DNA from: Cercophora sp. LCS_1
Lineage: Eukaryota; Ascomycota; Sordariomycetes; Sordariales; Lasiosphaeriaceae
DNA length: 64,000 nucleotides
Assembly (NCBI GenBank): GCA_036250225.1
Contig: JAPZLL010000028.1
Location: 372,001-436,000, forward strand
Direction: 5' to 3'
Shown here: positions 21,092 to 32,472 of the stretch, piece after piece
Position numbering within the stretch: the first letter of the stretch is position 1
Layout of the letters: every line of letters starts with the position of its first letter
Program-made: the position numbers and the translations under genes
The notes under the pieces: generated by a model
Told to the model about the DNA's origin: nothing
The model's input: only the letters and a program-made list of their open reading frames with translations
Database searches by the model: none

Positions 21092-23148
21092 ATGTCGAGA
21101 CAAGAAAACGGCCACGAGCGGCGCGAGTCGCTCCCGGCTCCGTCGCCGGAACCGCCGTCAACACCAGGTCTCACCGAGATCACGTTTTTCACCGAGCCCG
21201 CATCTCCAGAGCCCACGTCCCCCGGGCCCCGCGCATCGCATTCTGCCGTGTCACCAGAACCACCAATATCACCAGAACCCCCAGCATCGCCCCCGATATC
21301 TCCAGAGCCGCCGTCGTCACGACCAGGATCGCCGCGACGTATATCGGGCCCCGTCCCCTTCGAACCACCAGACCTTCCCGAGCTGCCCGACAACTCGGTC
21401 GCCGACGGCGCACGAACGAGAACTGTGAGCCACACGCCGTCGGAATCAGTATGGTCGTCGCTTCCAGAAGTCGTCCCTGGGTGGGAACACAACAACACGC
21501 CCGAGCGCGTCGACCCCGTCTACGTCAAGGTATCAGACCTGATCGCGCTGCCGTCCGACAATGAAGGACTCGAAGTCGCCGGCTACGTGCCGCGTCCGTA
21601 TCCGATTGCTCCCGATGCCGACGGCGGTGAGACGATTGAGACGAAACACACGACGTGGATCAAGCGGAAGCGCAATCGCATGATTCTTGTCATTGGGGCG
21701 CTGGTCTTGTTGCTCATCATCGCGGGCATCACGGCCGGTGTGGCGGCGGGGATCATCATCAACCGGAATAACACAAACGCGCAACAGGGGTAAGTTATTC
21801 ACTGACGGCATGGTCTTGTTTTGTGACTCACAGTTTTAGGAACTCCAATGACGGAGCTAATGGGAACGGTGGCGGTGACAGTGGCGGAGGAGGAAGCGGG
21901 GGCGGAGGCGGGACCACGACCGTGACACATGGCCCACCCGGTCCAGCCGGGACCGCACCCGTCGCCCCCACCGCACCGACCGGTCCGGCCCCACCTATGC
22001 TTCCGACCCGCACTGGGTTCGGCGTCCCGACCTCGTTCCCGGAACCACAGGGTGGTATCTCACAGCAATCGACATGCACCGGCTCCATGTGTCCGCAGAT
22101 GCTTGCCGTCGCGCAATATTCGAACACTCGCGTCTCGACCATGTTCATGTTTGCTCGTGGCCTCGACGCGGCAATTTGGTACCGCCAGGCTGAGAACCAG
22201 GTCTGGCTTGCAGATTGGAAGAGCCTGGGTGGAAACTTCCTCAGCCAGCCGGCTGCGATATCGATCCGCGAGGGACGGGTCGACGTGTATGGGGTTTGGT
22301 CAGCTGATCGGACGGCGAGGTCCAAGACGTTCCAGAACGGAGTCTGGGATGAGGACTGGACTAACTTTGGAGGCAACTGCGGCGCGCCGCCAGCTGTTTG
22401 CAGTCTTTATGCCGGGAATATCAATCTCGTCATTGTGGACAGCGACCACGCAGTTCTGAGAAAGAACACCAGCGACGGCCACTCCTGGGAGCCCGGAGTC
22501 GACAAATGGAATTCGTTGGGCGGATCGGTCGGGACATCTGTCGACATCGCATGCACGAGCACCACTGTCGGCGGGATGCGATTGGATCTGGCGGCTTTTG
22601 CACAGGGATCGACTCCGGGCATGTTTTCCAAGAGGTGGACGAGCTCGTCAGCTGCCTGGGAGAAGGACTGGGGACATGGCTGGGGCCTGATGAAGGGTGA
22701 TCCTACCGTCGTCTCGACGGAACGACAGGTCGATTACCTGGGTGTTGGGCTCGACGAGGCTGTTTGGGTCCGCTCGTGGACCGAGGCAGACGGCTACGTC
22801 AAGGAGGTGAACCTTGGCGGGAAGTTTCAGTCGGCCGTGTCCGCGTTCGCCACGGGCGGCTCGCGGCTCGACATCTTCGCTGTCGGGACCGATGCCCGAC
22901 TCAAGCACCTGGCGCGGATGCATGGCGTGTGGGGGACGGCGTGGGAGGATTTGGGCGGGTATTTCCACAGCGCACCCAAAGCCGTTGTGACCGACGTCCC
23001 GACGGGGTCAGTCTCCGTTTTTGGCATTGGGCCCAACGGGGCCATCATCCATGCTAATTTTATGGTGGGTGCGGGTTACAACTGGGGGACGCAGCCGTGG
23101 TACTCGGACGGAGGGCAAATCAGCGCGAATTGGCTTCGGTATGGGTAG
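21092..23148 (+). CDS. Membrane-anchored PLL-like beta-propeller (lectin-like) protein
   Basis: Two exons, 21092-21789 and 21840-23148 (50-nt intron), 668 residues. Layout: residues 1-190 are a Pro/Ser/Glu-rich cytosolic tail with repeated SPEPP units; residues ~193-222 are basic WIKRKRNR followed by a hydrophobic helix (MILVIGALVLLLIIAGITAG); next is a Gly/Ser and Pro/Thr-rich stalk; then a C-terminal ~350-residue propeller. Blades repeat a W...LGG pattern: WLADWKSLGGNF, WDEDWTNFGGN, VDKWNSLGGSV, KEVNLGGKFQ and WEDLGGYFHS. This is the PLL/fucose-lectin-like propeller type. No signal peptide is present, so it is a type II membrane protein with the propeller outside. Ligand is unknown; carbohydrate binding is the family-based expectation. 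Several Cys in the stalk/propeller start (CTGSMC) may form a disulfide. Confidence 0.8.
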
Positions 23149-23346
23149 GCGTGGTTCTCTCTCGTGGGCTCTGGAAAAAGGCATGGCATGGAGTTTTGGA
23201 TTGGACTGAGAAACACTCGTCCTGGAGGAACTGCAAGGGACTAATGGGCCGGCACTGGCGTCGACGGCGCACTGTACAAAAGGGATTATTTGATACCAAT
23301 ACACTCGCTCTATGAGCCCCGTCAGCGGGATGCAACCTTGGACTGA

Positions 23347-25058
23347 TCACTGTTCCGTGTCTGCAACGGGGCAGTATTGTTCTGCCTCGGCTCGGTCGTC
23401 CTTTTCCCTGCCTTCTGTCTGGAATTCAGTCGAGAAGAACCATTCTGCAAGCATGTCAGCGACTTGGTTTCTGAACCAAGGCGAAACAGAAGGACCGAAA
23501 AAGAGAGCAACTCACTCAGCTCCCCACAGGCATACTCCAACACCGGCGGAATCCAAATAGTCACGGCAACAACCTGTCCAAAGCTCCAGCCCATCGCGTC
23601 AACCATACCCAGCTTGATGGCAGTCGACAAAACAGAGATTTGCATCCCAACACCGGCCAGAAAGATGACACTTGTGGCCCAAAACACGACGTCTAAAAGC
23701 CCCGGCCTTGACACCATTTTCTCCAGATTCTCGACCCTCCACCTCTTCCCTCGAACACGAGCGTACGCGGAATATGCCAGCATCGCAAGCAACACGACCG
23801 TTGCCCAGCCCCAAATCAGGGGCGTCAAAACCCTCAAATATCGTCGGGCCTCAATCCCCTCCTGAAACTCGGGTGACCCAGGATTGACGGCCGGACACAC
23901 AGCCAGGCCAGAGTATTCCCCGCAGGCAGAAATGGACGACGCCTTGAGCCGGAACCTCTTGTACATATCGCCGCGAGTCATGCCCAGCGACAGCGGAAGA
24001 TGAGAGTAAAGAATCCAGTACACAATCGAAGACAGGATGTAGACGACCGTCGTAAGGATCGCGATTGCGGATGACGACGCTCTGTAAGAAACGAGAAGGA
24101 AGTAACTAAAAACGATCGGGAGGATACTGTTCGTTGCGAGTGGGATGATGAGGAATGCGATGACGAGGTCGATGGAGAAGATGTTGGACACTATGACGGC
24201 TATCATGAGGGTTCCGCTGAAGTAGCACTGCGCTTTGTGGAACTCAAGGAGCAAATCGATCCAAGAGGCGAAATGGGTGTTCTTTGAAGAGACGGGATGG
24301 TTGGGTTTGTGGTGGCGATGCAGAGTGAAGAGGGCGAGGCCGACCCAGAGGATGACGGAGAGGGCACATTGCATAACGTAGGATGAGAAAACCTGTCATG
24401 TCATGATGAGCCTCGAAGTGATTTGCGATCTCGATGGACTTACTCCGATCCCGACAATGTCGGCGTCGGCCCAGGGCAATGCTCCTGTCCCCGCATTGCA
24501 AATGTTCCAGAGACAGTCGTTTATCCCGACGAGATTCGGGGAGGTGCTGTTGCTGATTATGTGCACTGGGGCGCAAACGTTGTCATAGCAGTCTTCGTTC
24601 TCGCGCGCGCTTCTGCATGTTGAAGATAGACAATCCGTCACCGACGACGTGATTTGCTGCAAGCTCAGCTCAACCTCGCTCTCAACCGGGGCCAGTCGGA
24701 GGTGTTTTTGCACCGACTGTTGGATGTATGGGGCAAGCAATTCTTCGGACGAGAGTCTGGCAAGTGTCGGGATATTCGCACAGGCCCTGTATCGCGCGAG
24801 CAAAAGGGAGCCGTCTCCTTTCTCGTCATTCTGCTCTGCCGAGACGTAGAGGGTTTCGGGCCGCCGACAGCGGTCGTACAGTCGGCATATCTCGGGGCCT
24901 CCAAGGCATGCTCGGTCGAGAAGACCACCTGTTGGACTGAAGAGAGCCTGACATGCTGTTGAGTTTTGATCGCTGAGGCGGCAGCACGCGTCGCGGCTTG
25001 TTGGATGATTGAGTGCCATGAAGCCTCCCAGGCCATCGCACGCAATGATGTTGTCCAT
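23347..25058 (-). CDS. Polytopic membrane protein with Cys-rich N-terminal domain, unidentified
   Basis: Three exons: 25058-24444, 24392-23516 and 23444-23347 (introns of 51 and 71 nt), 529 residues. I do not recognise the family. The first ~205 residues are rich in cysteine (about 14), including DACCRLSDQN, CLGGPEICRLYDRC, CLSSTC and CYDNVCAPV. No classical signal peptide is visible, so the N-terminal domain may be translocated by the first membrane helix. The remaining part contains roughly seven hydrophobic segments, for example IVGIGVFSSYVM, LMIAVIVSNIFSIDLVIAFL, AILTTVVYILSSIVYWIL, WGWATVVLLAMLAYSAY and VFWATSVIFLAGVGM. The C-terminus is charged and ends in PVADTEQ. A receptor-like layout is possible but not demonstrated. 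The last splice replaces a Ser-rich unspliced tail with an acidic one. Confidence 0.7.
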
Positions 25059-25445
25059 CTTCGTGAGGTGTCTGCAACACGTTTGAGGACTGCGACTGGC
25101 TGGTAGGTGCCCAAAAAAGAAAAGGGTCAAGGAAAAATAAAGCCGAAGGATGGGTCAATGATTTTTGTTCTAAAATGCAGTTTACAGCGCAGCTTGTGGT
25201 TCCAGTCGGCTCCTGTGTGAGTCGGAGGCAGTGATCACCGCGTGACGCAATCTTACAGCGCTCGGCATTGATGTGCGAAGCCGTGTAACACAGCAAACCT
25301 ATCATAAGAAGATCCGGAGCAAAAGATCTGCGGGACGGTTCGAGTAAAACTGACCACCGCCATTCATTGACGAAGATGCGAAAAGGGGATTACCCAATCA
25401 AAGGCCAGATGATGACGTCTTATTCTGGAAGCTAGACTGCTCTGT
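25059..25445. other. Short intergenic region
   Basis: About 390 bases between the membrane-protein start and the 3' end of tyrosinase 1. Nothing coding is seen. Confidence 0.4.
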
Positions 25446-26640
25446 TTACCAAGGCTCATACACATAGCACAGGGGTGTTCCTCCCACAGTATCCATGGTC
25501 GCTCCGATTGTGATGTTGCGATGCAGCGGCTCGAAACCCATGTTGTCCGCCAGCTTAGACACCGGGCTGGGAGGCGAGTTGTACATAGTGCCAGTGCCCG
25601 AGATGGTCTGGCGGTTGTCCCAGTCAAGGTTCTGCCAGATGAAGTGCAGCCGGTCAATGTTTCCGTGATGGAGATAAAAGCCAGGCTCCAGCGCCGAAAA
25701 GTAAAAGTCGCTGCCCGGATCACCGCTGATGGCAAAGTGGCCGCCGCTGTGCACACCCATGCCAAAATTCCTGCCACCATCACCCCGGACGCCCTCGCCC
25801 TGGATGCCACTCTGGAAGACGGCAATGGTACTGGCGTACAGGACGATGTCGGTTGTGTTGCGGATCGACGCCATCTTGCTGCAGATGTCGTCGTTGAGGT
25901 CGCGCTTGATGCACCGCGGGTTGTATGCGAGTGGCGTCCGCGACGTGTTGGGGCCGATGTTGACAGTGTTCTTGGAGAACGGTCCGCTCTTGAGGCATCC
26001 GCCGCCGGACCCCGGCTTCGCGCCACCGATAGCAGGGCGCGAGCCCCGGACGGCCTCGCCGTTGCCGCCGAGCGAGTACTCGGTGCCGTCAAACACGGGC
26101 GACTTGTTGATGTTGCCGCAGTCGAGCCCCCACTCCCAGTATGGGAAGACGCCCTTGTACCCGCACAGGTCCTCAAGGTCGTGTTCCAACACCCAGTTGT
26201 AGTGACGATGCCAAAGGAGGAAGAGGGCGTTGTTGTGGACATAAGGCGTCTGGTAGTAGTGGAGGACGCCGTAGTCGTCCCATGCCGACTTTGCTCCGGC
26301 AATGCCCTTGTTCCGACTGGGCTTCTCCATCAGGCACGTAATGCCCTCTTGGAACGCCTTTCGGTCGGTGAGGGTCATGTTTCGCCTTCAAAGCCATGTC
26401 AACCGGGTCTACTGCATCACGAAGCAGGAATACTCACCACTCCTTGCGAATCTTGACCTTGTCCTTGGTGCATCCCGAGGTCGCCTTGGCAGCCCGGGCC
26501 ATGGCATTGTCATAGGCAATCTTGCCGAGCTGGCGGATTGCCTCACCCGAGTCGATCTGAGCCTGGGTAAAGGTTGGGATCACGGCGCTGAGAGCCGCGC
26601 CCGCAAAGGCGACAACCGCGGTGACAGTGTGGACCAACAT
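25446..26640 (-). CDS. Secreted tyrosinase (type-3 copper protein) 1
   Basis: Two exons, 26640-26438 and 26385-25446 (52-nt intron), 380 residues. A signal peptide (MLVHTVTAVVAFAGAALSA) precedes the conserved IRKEW...LTDRKAF entry. The CuA site reads HYYQTPYVHNNALFLLWHRH and the CuB site HSGGHFAISGDPGSDF and HHGNIDR, so all six copper-binding histidines appear present. Such secreted enzymes hydroxylate monophenols or oxidise o-diphenols. The protein ends soon after CuB (CYVYEPW), so it lacks the long C-terminal cap domain found in classic melanin tyrosinases; this is usual for the small secreted class. It lies about 20 kb from the PKS and is less likely to be part of that cluster than tyrosinase 2. 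Confidence 0.9.
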
Positions 26641-28440
26641 GTTGACTGGTTTGCCTCGAGGACAGGACGAGGAGGCCGCTTGGGGAGCGACGCCAGTTCA
26701 GCCCGGGGATTTATGGTCCCACGGTTGTCACTCCACTTCCCGAAAAGTGCTTAACAACGACGAGCAGATCCATGCCCAATATCAGACCAAGACTCTAAGT
26801 CAACAATATCGCACCCTTGACTTAGTTCGCACCCCGCAATTTGGTCGTGTACGTGACCTTGCTAGGACGTATCACGTAACCGTTCCGGATTGATCATGCG
26901 GCCAATCGGTTAAAGTCAACCCCAACATTGAATATTGGGCTGCCAGGTGATTGGAGTGGCACTTTGCACGTCTGCTGGGATCTTTACCGGGGTGTTCTAG
27001 AAAAACATATCGAAACAACCTGATGGAGCCCGGCACTTGTGCAGACCCTGACCCATCCAAGTCCGGAAGGTCGGCGCCGTTGACGGTTACCAGCTCGGCA
27101 TTTGGGAACCGGAAGCCCGCGCAACAATGGCAGCCTCATATACCAGATCGGCTACCCAGATTGAGGGAGTGTCTACTCGAGATTGAAATGGGCGTCAAGT
27201 GGCAGCACAGTCCCCTGTTGGCGTTCGTCCGGTCTTCTTGGCCTTCGTTGGTGTTGGTGGGCGCCGCGGGGAAACGCGCTCACTTTGGCGACGGCGACAT
27301 CGAGCCGGGTAATCTGGTGTCCCAGATCTCACTCGAGATGTGGCTTGATTTTCTTTGCGGTCTTGGGCATCCGGTCGGCGTGCCTCGGCTGACATCACCG
27401 CAGGCGCGACGTCTGATGGGGTCCTGCTCACCTCTTAGCCGACTTCCGGAGACTCCTGGTCCTCCAGTGAATTTTATTTGACTCAAGGTGTTCTCTCCAA
27501 AATCCCAAATTGCGCTTTGAGGTTTAGATCGTCAAGTTCCATGCTGGTCTGGCCCTGCGTCTAGCCCATCCTCGGTCACCCGGGTGTCAAACAATCCAGG
27601 TGGATCTGATAATACCTAGGAGGCTATTTAACGTCTACGCCAACGTGACTGGACTCGACGCAGCTCATGGGAAGCTCTCTGCTTGAGCCCCTCGAACGAA
27701 CAGACGCAAGAGCCCAGTCTTTGACTTTGACTCCTTTTTATTTTATTTTTATTTCACTTTCCTTTATGGAATACTGTTGCCCAATGAGGCTAACTCTAAG
27801 CAACTCGAATCGGAAGTCTGGCCCGCATCATTTTGCTGAACAACCCAACCTCCCATCTCCCTCAGTTCAGGCCCAAGTCCCATGCAGCAAGGACGCCGGG
27901 AACAAATAAGCATCTCCAAGACAGCCTTCTGCATTGTGGCTTGCAGCAGCTGAAACATTTTCCCTTGGCATTTTCTTGGCTCGATAGCACAGGGTCAAGA
28001 TGGGCCATTCAGCGACGTCTTTGACCGTTGGGGAAGCGAGGGGACAGCAGCGGCATGCATCACTCGCTGAATCTTTTCTGCTTTGACATGTTGTCACATT
28101 TCAGGGTTACATTCTTATGCTCGGTCAGGAGAAGGCTGTCGAGTAGTAGTGGCGATGGGCAAACGTTACACACAAGGTTCAGGGGTCATATCTGCAGGGC
28201 GTCGAGCCTGACGACGCCGCCAAAATGCGAGAAGCCGCTGTCAGCGGGGTAACTGGACGAAGAACGACCGACGCGGGGCGGCAAGGCTGTCGCTGATGAG
28301 TGGTCGAACGCTGCCGCGGCGGACAGTTAAATCGTTGTATGCCCACCAAGTCTTTTTTCTGTTTGCGTAGAACTTTTCGTCTCAGCGCTCGTTTTTCACG
28401 CATCAACAATCAAGCCGGAGTCCAATCTCAGCGCTATATC
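26641..28440. promoter_or_regulatory. Long divergent intergenic region (tyrosinase 1 and LtrA genes)
   Basis: About 1.8 kb between divergent starts. Several overlapping frames (27000-27480, both strands) lack motifs. A T-rich run at 27728-27766 (TTTTTATTTTATTTTTATTT) is the only notable low-complexity stretch. It should hold both promoters. Confidence 0.4.
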
Positions 28441-30686
28441 ATGACGCAAGACGAACTAGAGGGAGACAAGCCACTTACCTGGCTGGGGAAGGGCGATGTC
28501 GGAAACCGTGAAGACGCAGAGGAGCAGTCAGAGGCGGTCCTTCGAGAAGTTTGCAACGCAAGAGTCCGAGACTGAAGACCACAACCCAGCTGACAACCCC
28601 AGAACAGCGAACCTCACAACCTTATGGTAAGTGCTCTCAAAATAAGAGGCACGTTCGAAACGATTCGGTCGCTTATGTGCCAAGCTCTTGTATGACTTGT
28701 TCTTCGCGGCGAATATGACGGCATTCTCCAACATCCACGACACGACCTCTGTTGAGCGTCTCGTGGCTTATGTTGGGTACTTTGCGTGAGTCCCGAGGCT
28801 CTCATCCTCTCCGCATGGACGTGTCTGACATGATAGCGTGAAGGGTCTTGTGGTTTTTGTGGCTGAATGTCATGCTCTTCGACGTCCGTTTTGTCGTCGA
28901 TAGTATCGCAGGCAAGCCAACCCATCGTGATGACAGCCACTACGAGTACTCACTATCTGATAGAAAGAATCCTGCGCGCCGTTCACCTCGGCGCCATGGT
29001 CGGCATCTCTGTCGTCGCTCCCCAGTACAACCCAGCCGACCAGATCAAAGGGACGTTTCAGGCGCTCTGTGTGTCCACCCTCGTTGTCCCCTCTTCCCGT
29101 GGTTTCATCTGCTAATACGCGGATGTCAGCAATCATTTTGATGATCTCACGGCTCACTCTCGTCGCGCAGTACGGCACAGCTTTGTATCTGCGGAAGGGA
29201 AATTTTCGAGCTGGTGCCAAATTCTATAGCAGGGAGACGTCAAGAACGGGACTCATCACCATGTGTGTGACGCACTCAATCGCGGCCCTGATCTACCTGG
29301 GCATCACGTTTCGCTTCACCGACAGTACAAACAGCCGCGTCTTTGTGACATGGTACGTGGTCGGGGTTCTGGAGACGTGCATCATCTTCGGCATCTCGTT
29401 TTGGTTCAAAGACCTCGGTTTCGAGAGCAAGGGCTTGCAGGACCGCATGAAGACTGCCACGTTGCTTATCCTGGGCGAGGGCGTCATTGTTGTGGCGGAG
29501 CACGTCAGTACCATTGTCAAGAATGTCAATTCATGGAGTAGGTCTACCCAGCCCCTCAACGTTGAATCGAGGCTTACGAATTGTTGCAAATAGCGCCACA
29601 AACAGTTGGAGTTCTCACAGCAACCGTTGCTCTGATCTACATCATTTTTCAAATTTACTTTGACTGGTCGTGGCCTGCTGACAAAGTCAAGAGCCTGTTG
29701 AGCGACGGCCAACAAGCGAGACAGGGCAAGCAAGAGGTCGAGACGAGCACGAAGCTGTCGACCTTGGCCTGGATCCTCGTTCATTTCCCATTCCATCTCG
29801 CACTTGTTCTCGTCATGGAAGGGGCCACGCAATTTGTCATCTGGTGGAAGATTGTTGAGATGATTGACTTTGTTGGGGACAAGTTCTTGGCTGCATTCAA
29901 GCTGGCCGAGTCAGAGACTGCCACTGGTATCGCTGCTGGCATGGTCCAGCACTTGAACGAAACGATCAACATCATCTGGGAGCAGTACCCTCGCGACCTC
30001 CTCGTGTCGCACTTTCACAGAGAGGCACTACTCAAGACAATCGGCAACTTCAGCGATGACTATCTCAAGGACTATCCTACCCCGGACGAGATGGAAGCGG
30101 ACCCGTCCCATCACGACTTTACGGATGCTTTCCGGGCACTCAAAGTCACGACGTTAAACTCGATCCTCAAAAACTTCAACATCGAGGCCATCGAAGATGC
30201 CGGCTGGCAAGACCACCCTGAGACCTATGAGCAGCACGCTTTTGAAGACGCAGCGGATCGATTCAATCTCGTGGTGAGTTTGATTCACTCCTCTGTCTTT
30301 CGTTTCTTTGTGTCAGGGTCACTAACGCGGACCAGTACATTTATGTCTTCTGTCTCTCCGGAGCAGCGCTGATCCTCATGGCTGTGCTCCACGTCTTCTC
30401 CCATGCACCTTCCGACGCCCCAACCGCCCCAGGCCACAGGGCGGTGCTTGGCGTTAACCTCACTTTTGGCGTCGGGCTGATGTTGCTGGCGAGCATGTCA
30501 CGGTATGAGGCGCATGCCAAATTTTCTACCACGCCATGGATCATCCCGTCCATTTGCATTGTCCTGTTTTTCTCGCTAGTATGCATACATGTTGCAAGGT
30601 GGGTTCCTGTTTGGAGACAAGATCGAGGCGGGGCTTCGCCCGTTCAGCCCGCCGAGCCTGTCTCCGAGAAGGTAGCGCCGGAGTGA
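28441..30686 (+). CDS. LtrA-family (low temperature requirement A-like) membrane protein
   Basis: Proposed eight exons: 28441-28548, 28603-28626, 28685-28785, 28844-28911, 28964-29068, 29130-29537, 29594-30273 and 30336-30686; 614 residues. The family core is clear: LLYDLFFAANMTAFSN, LWFLWLNVMLFDVRF, ERILRAVHLGAMVGISVV, ISRLTLVAQYG and LGEGVIVVAEH. About ten hydrophobic segments span the protein, so it is an integral membrane protein; bacterial LtrA has no firm biochemical role and the fungal members are uncharacterised. The second exon is only 24 nt, and the intron at 28912-28963 appears to use a GC donor (GCAG|GCAAGC), because this restores DSIAERILRA. The 5' end is the least secure part: an ATG at 28496 in another frame, and a longer frame from 28300, are alternatives. 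Confidence 0.75.
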
Positions 30687-32472
30687 CCAGTTGCTCTTTC
30701 GCTAGGTCTCGCTTCGAGGGCTAGTCCATCCTTACCTATCTCTGGGCGGCGTGATCGAAATGAGTTCATCCGGAAAGAGGACGATTCGGAATTTGTAGAC
30801 TGGAATGTTATGGCAATCTCTCGTTGAAGCAAAGGCGGACGAGATATCAAACAGCTTGTATCAAAGATACACCTTGAGGTAGCTAATAATACAACATTAT
30901 CATTCTGTTAAAGTCTGCCCACTACTCGCTGCTGCCCTAAATCATCTGCTTCGAATGGCTCTTGTTGCTCTTCTTTGGCCGCGTGGACTTTTAGAGTCAG
31001 CGGCCCGTGGCCTGTTCCGCGTTGTCCTGTCTGGAAAACTTTAAGTAGCTGGGCTGATTGGGATCGAAATTTGCCTCTCGGGGAAATCTCAAAGCCTTCT
31101 CCGAGGACCACGGTTCCCGGTGAACGCTGCCAGGTTCAGCCCATAGGGAGAGCATGACGGGGCGGGAAACCTCTGCTGGCGCTCGTCAGAACGAAGATGA
31201 TGGAAGAACCCGGCGCGTAAGGATACCTTGGGTTTGCAACGCGCTACCACTTGTGGTGCCCGTGTCGTTGTTGGGCGCAGTTGCGTTCATTATGATGAGA
31301 TTTCGTCAGTCAATTCCGGCTTGAAAGCCTTGTGCACTCGATCAGAGTAAAAACAAGGAGATGGATGGCACCTAAGTAGTTTTTCTTCCTGGGTTTAACT
31401 ATTCTCTAGCAGTTCGATATATCCCTTTGGCTTAAATTTGGAACTAGTCGGTGTGGAACAGCAAGCACGGGATCATGCCCGAGTCCCGACGGATCCCGTT
31501 GACCTCATGACGTCCCGTTAGCGATGATGAATCCAGTTTTTCTTAGTCCGTTTTGCTGTCGGTGTGGCCCGGTACCTCACATCGCATGGACGATGGACTT
31601 ATCTTCCAGAGGAGGAGACAGGCTAATTGCCTCACGTCTGAGAGTAGGTAGGCAGAGAAAAGAGAGGTCCCATAGGTAGCCCTGCCATCCTTCCTCCACA
31701 AGGTGGGACACCGCCATTGACCTCAACCCCGGGATGGATGATATGGACATGGCGAGTTGTCCCGACATGTCACAACCGACAGGACGTCGTGGGTTACAAC
31801 TTCAATGTCCGAGTCCCGTCAAGAAACTAAGCTCTCCAAATGAAGGAAGGTAGGCGCTAAACAGGAGCGACGAGCCAAACACCGAGCTCCGGTCAAGTCA
31901 TCAATGTTCGTCACATAACCCGTCATCACCCGTTTGCAGTGGATGGGCTTGTTGAGACAATGTGACATGCTCCGGTCGGTCCGAGCGGTGTGATTCGCGT
32001 CCAATCCGGGACCTTTCTTGACACCGGGACTCACCAACGACGCTTGGAAACACATCTAGCACAGTGGTGACTTGCCGTGTCCCGATCATATCCCGCGCAT
32101 GTCCCGCCGTGTAAAAATCCGTGTCCCGCCGTGTCCCGTTTGTGTCCCGTCCGGCAATTCGACGCCCCAGGGCCACATGGCTGCATGTGGTGGCTGCGGG
32201 TTGACAAATCAGCGTTTGCCGCGCGATCGCCAGGGCGTTTCCCCCTACCATTTCCATGCAAAACACTAGAGCCGACAGGAAACGTCAGGCTTTTTTTCCC
32301 CCTGGGACAGGAGGCGGGGCTTCTCACGGCGGGGAATTATAAGGGGTCGGGAAGCCGACCGCAGTGCGCCGCGAACCACGCAAGCCAGGTTGCCTCATTT
32401 CCCCTTACGAATGATCTGCACTTGTCAGGTGCTTTTATTGCCTTGCGCGTTGTGCTGGTTAGGCCTGCAGTT
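30687..32472. other. Intergenic region with TCCCG-repeat patch
   Basis: About 1.8 kb with no supported gene. It contains dispersed GTCCCG motifs from ~31480 onward and a dense cluster at 32074-32152. The right end should hold the promoter of the C2H2 gene at 32473. Confidence 0.4.
32074..32152 (+). repeat. Degenerate TGTCCCG cluster
   Basis: Six copies of (T/A)(G/T)(T)CCCG within about 80 bases, most as GTGTCCCG separated by 2-12 bases. Related GTCCCG and CGGGAC words occur up to 600 bases upstream on both strands. Confidence 0.6.

Noticed and set aside
25521..26456. Long plus-strand frame (311 codons) opposite tyrosinase 1
   Set aside because: It is antisense to a clear tyrosinase with copper motifs; composition is Val/Ala/Arg-rich as expected of a shadow frame.
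28496..28626. ATG at 28496 (start MSETVKTQ) as LtrA start
   Set aside because: Its frame cannot be joined to LLYDLFF by the GT...AG pair 28627-28684, whereas the 28441 start with a 24-nt exon can.
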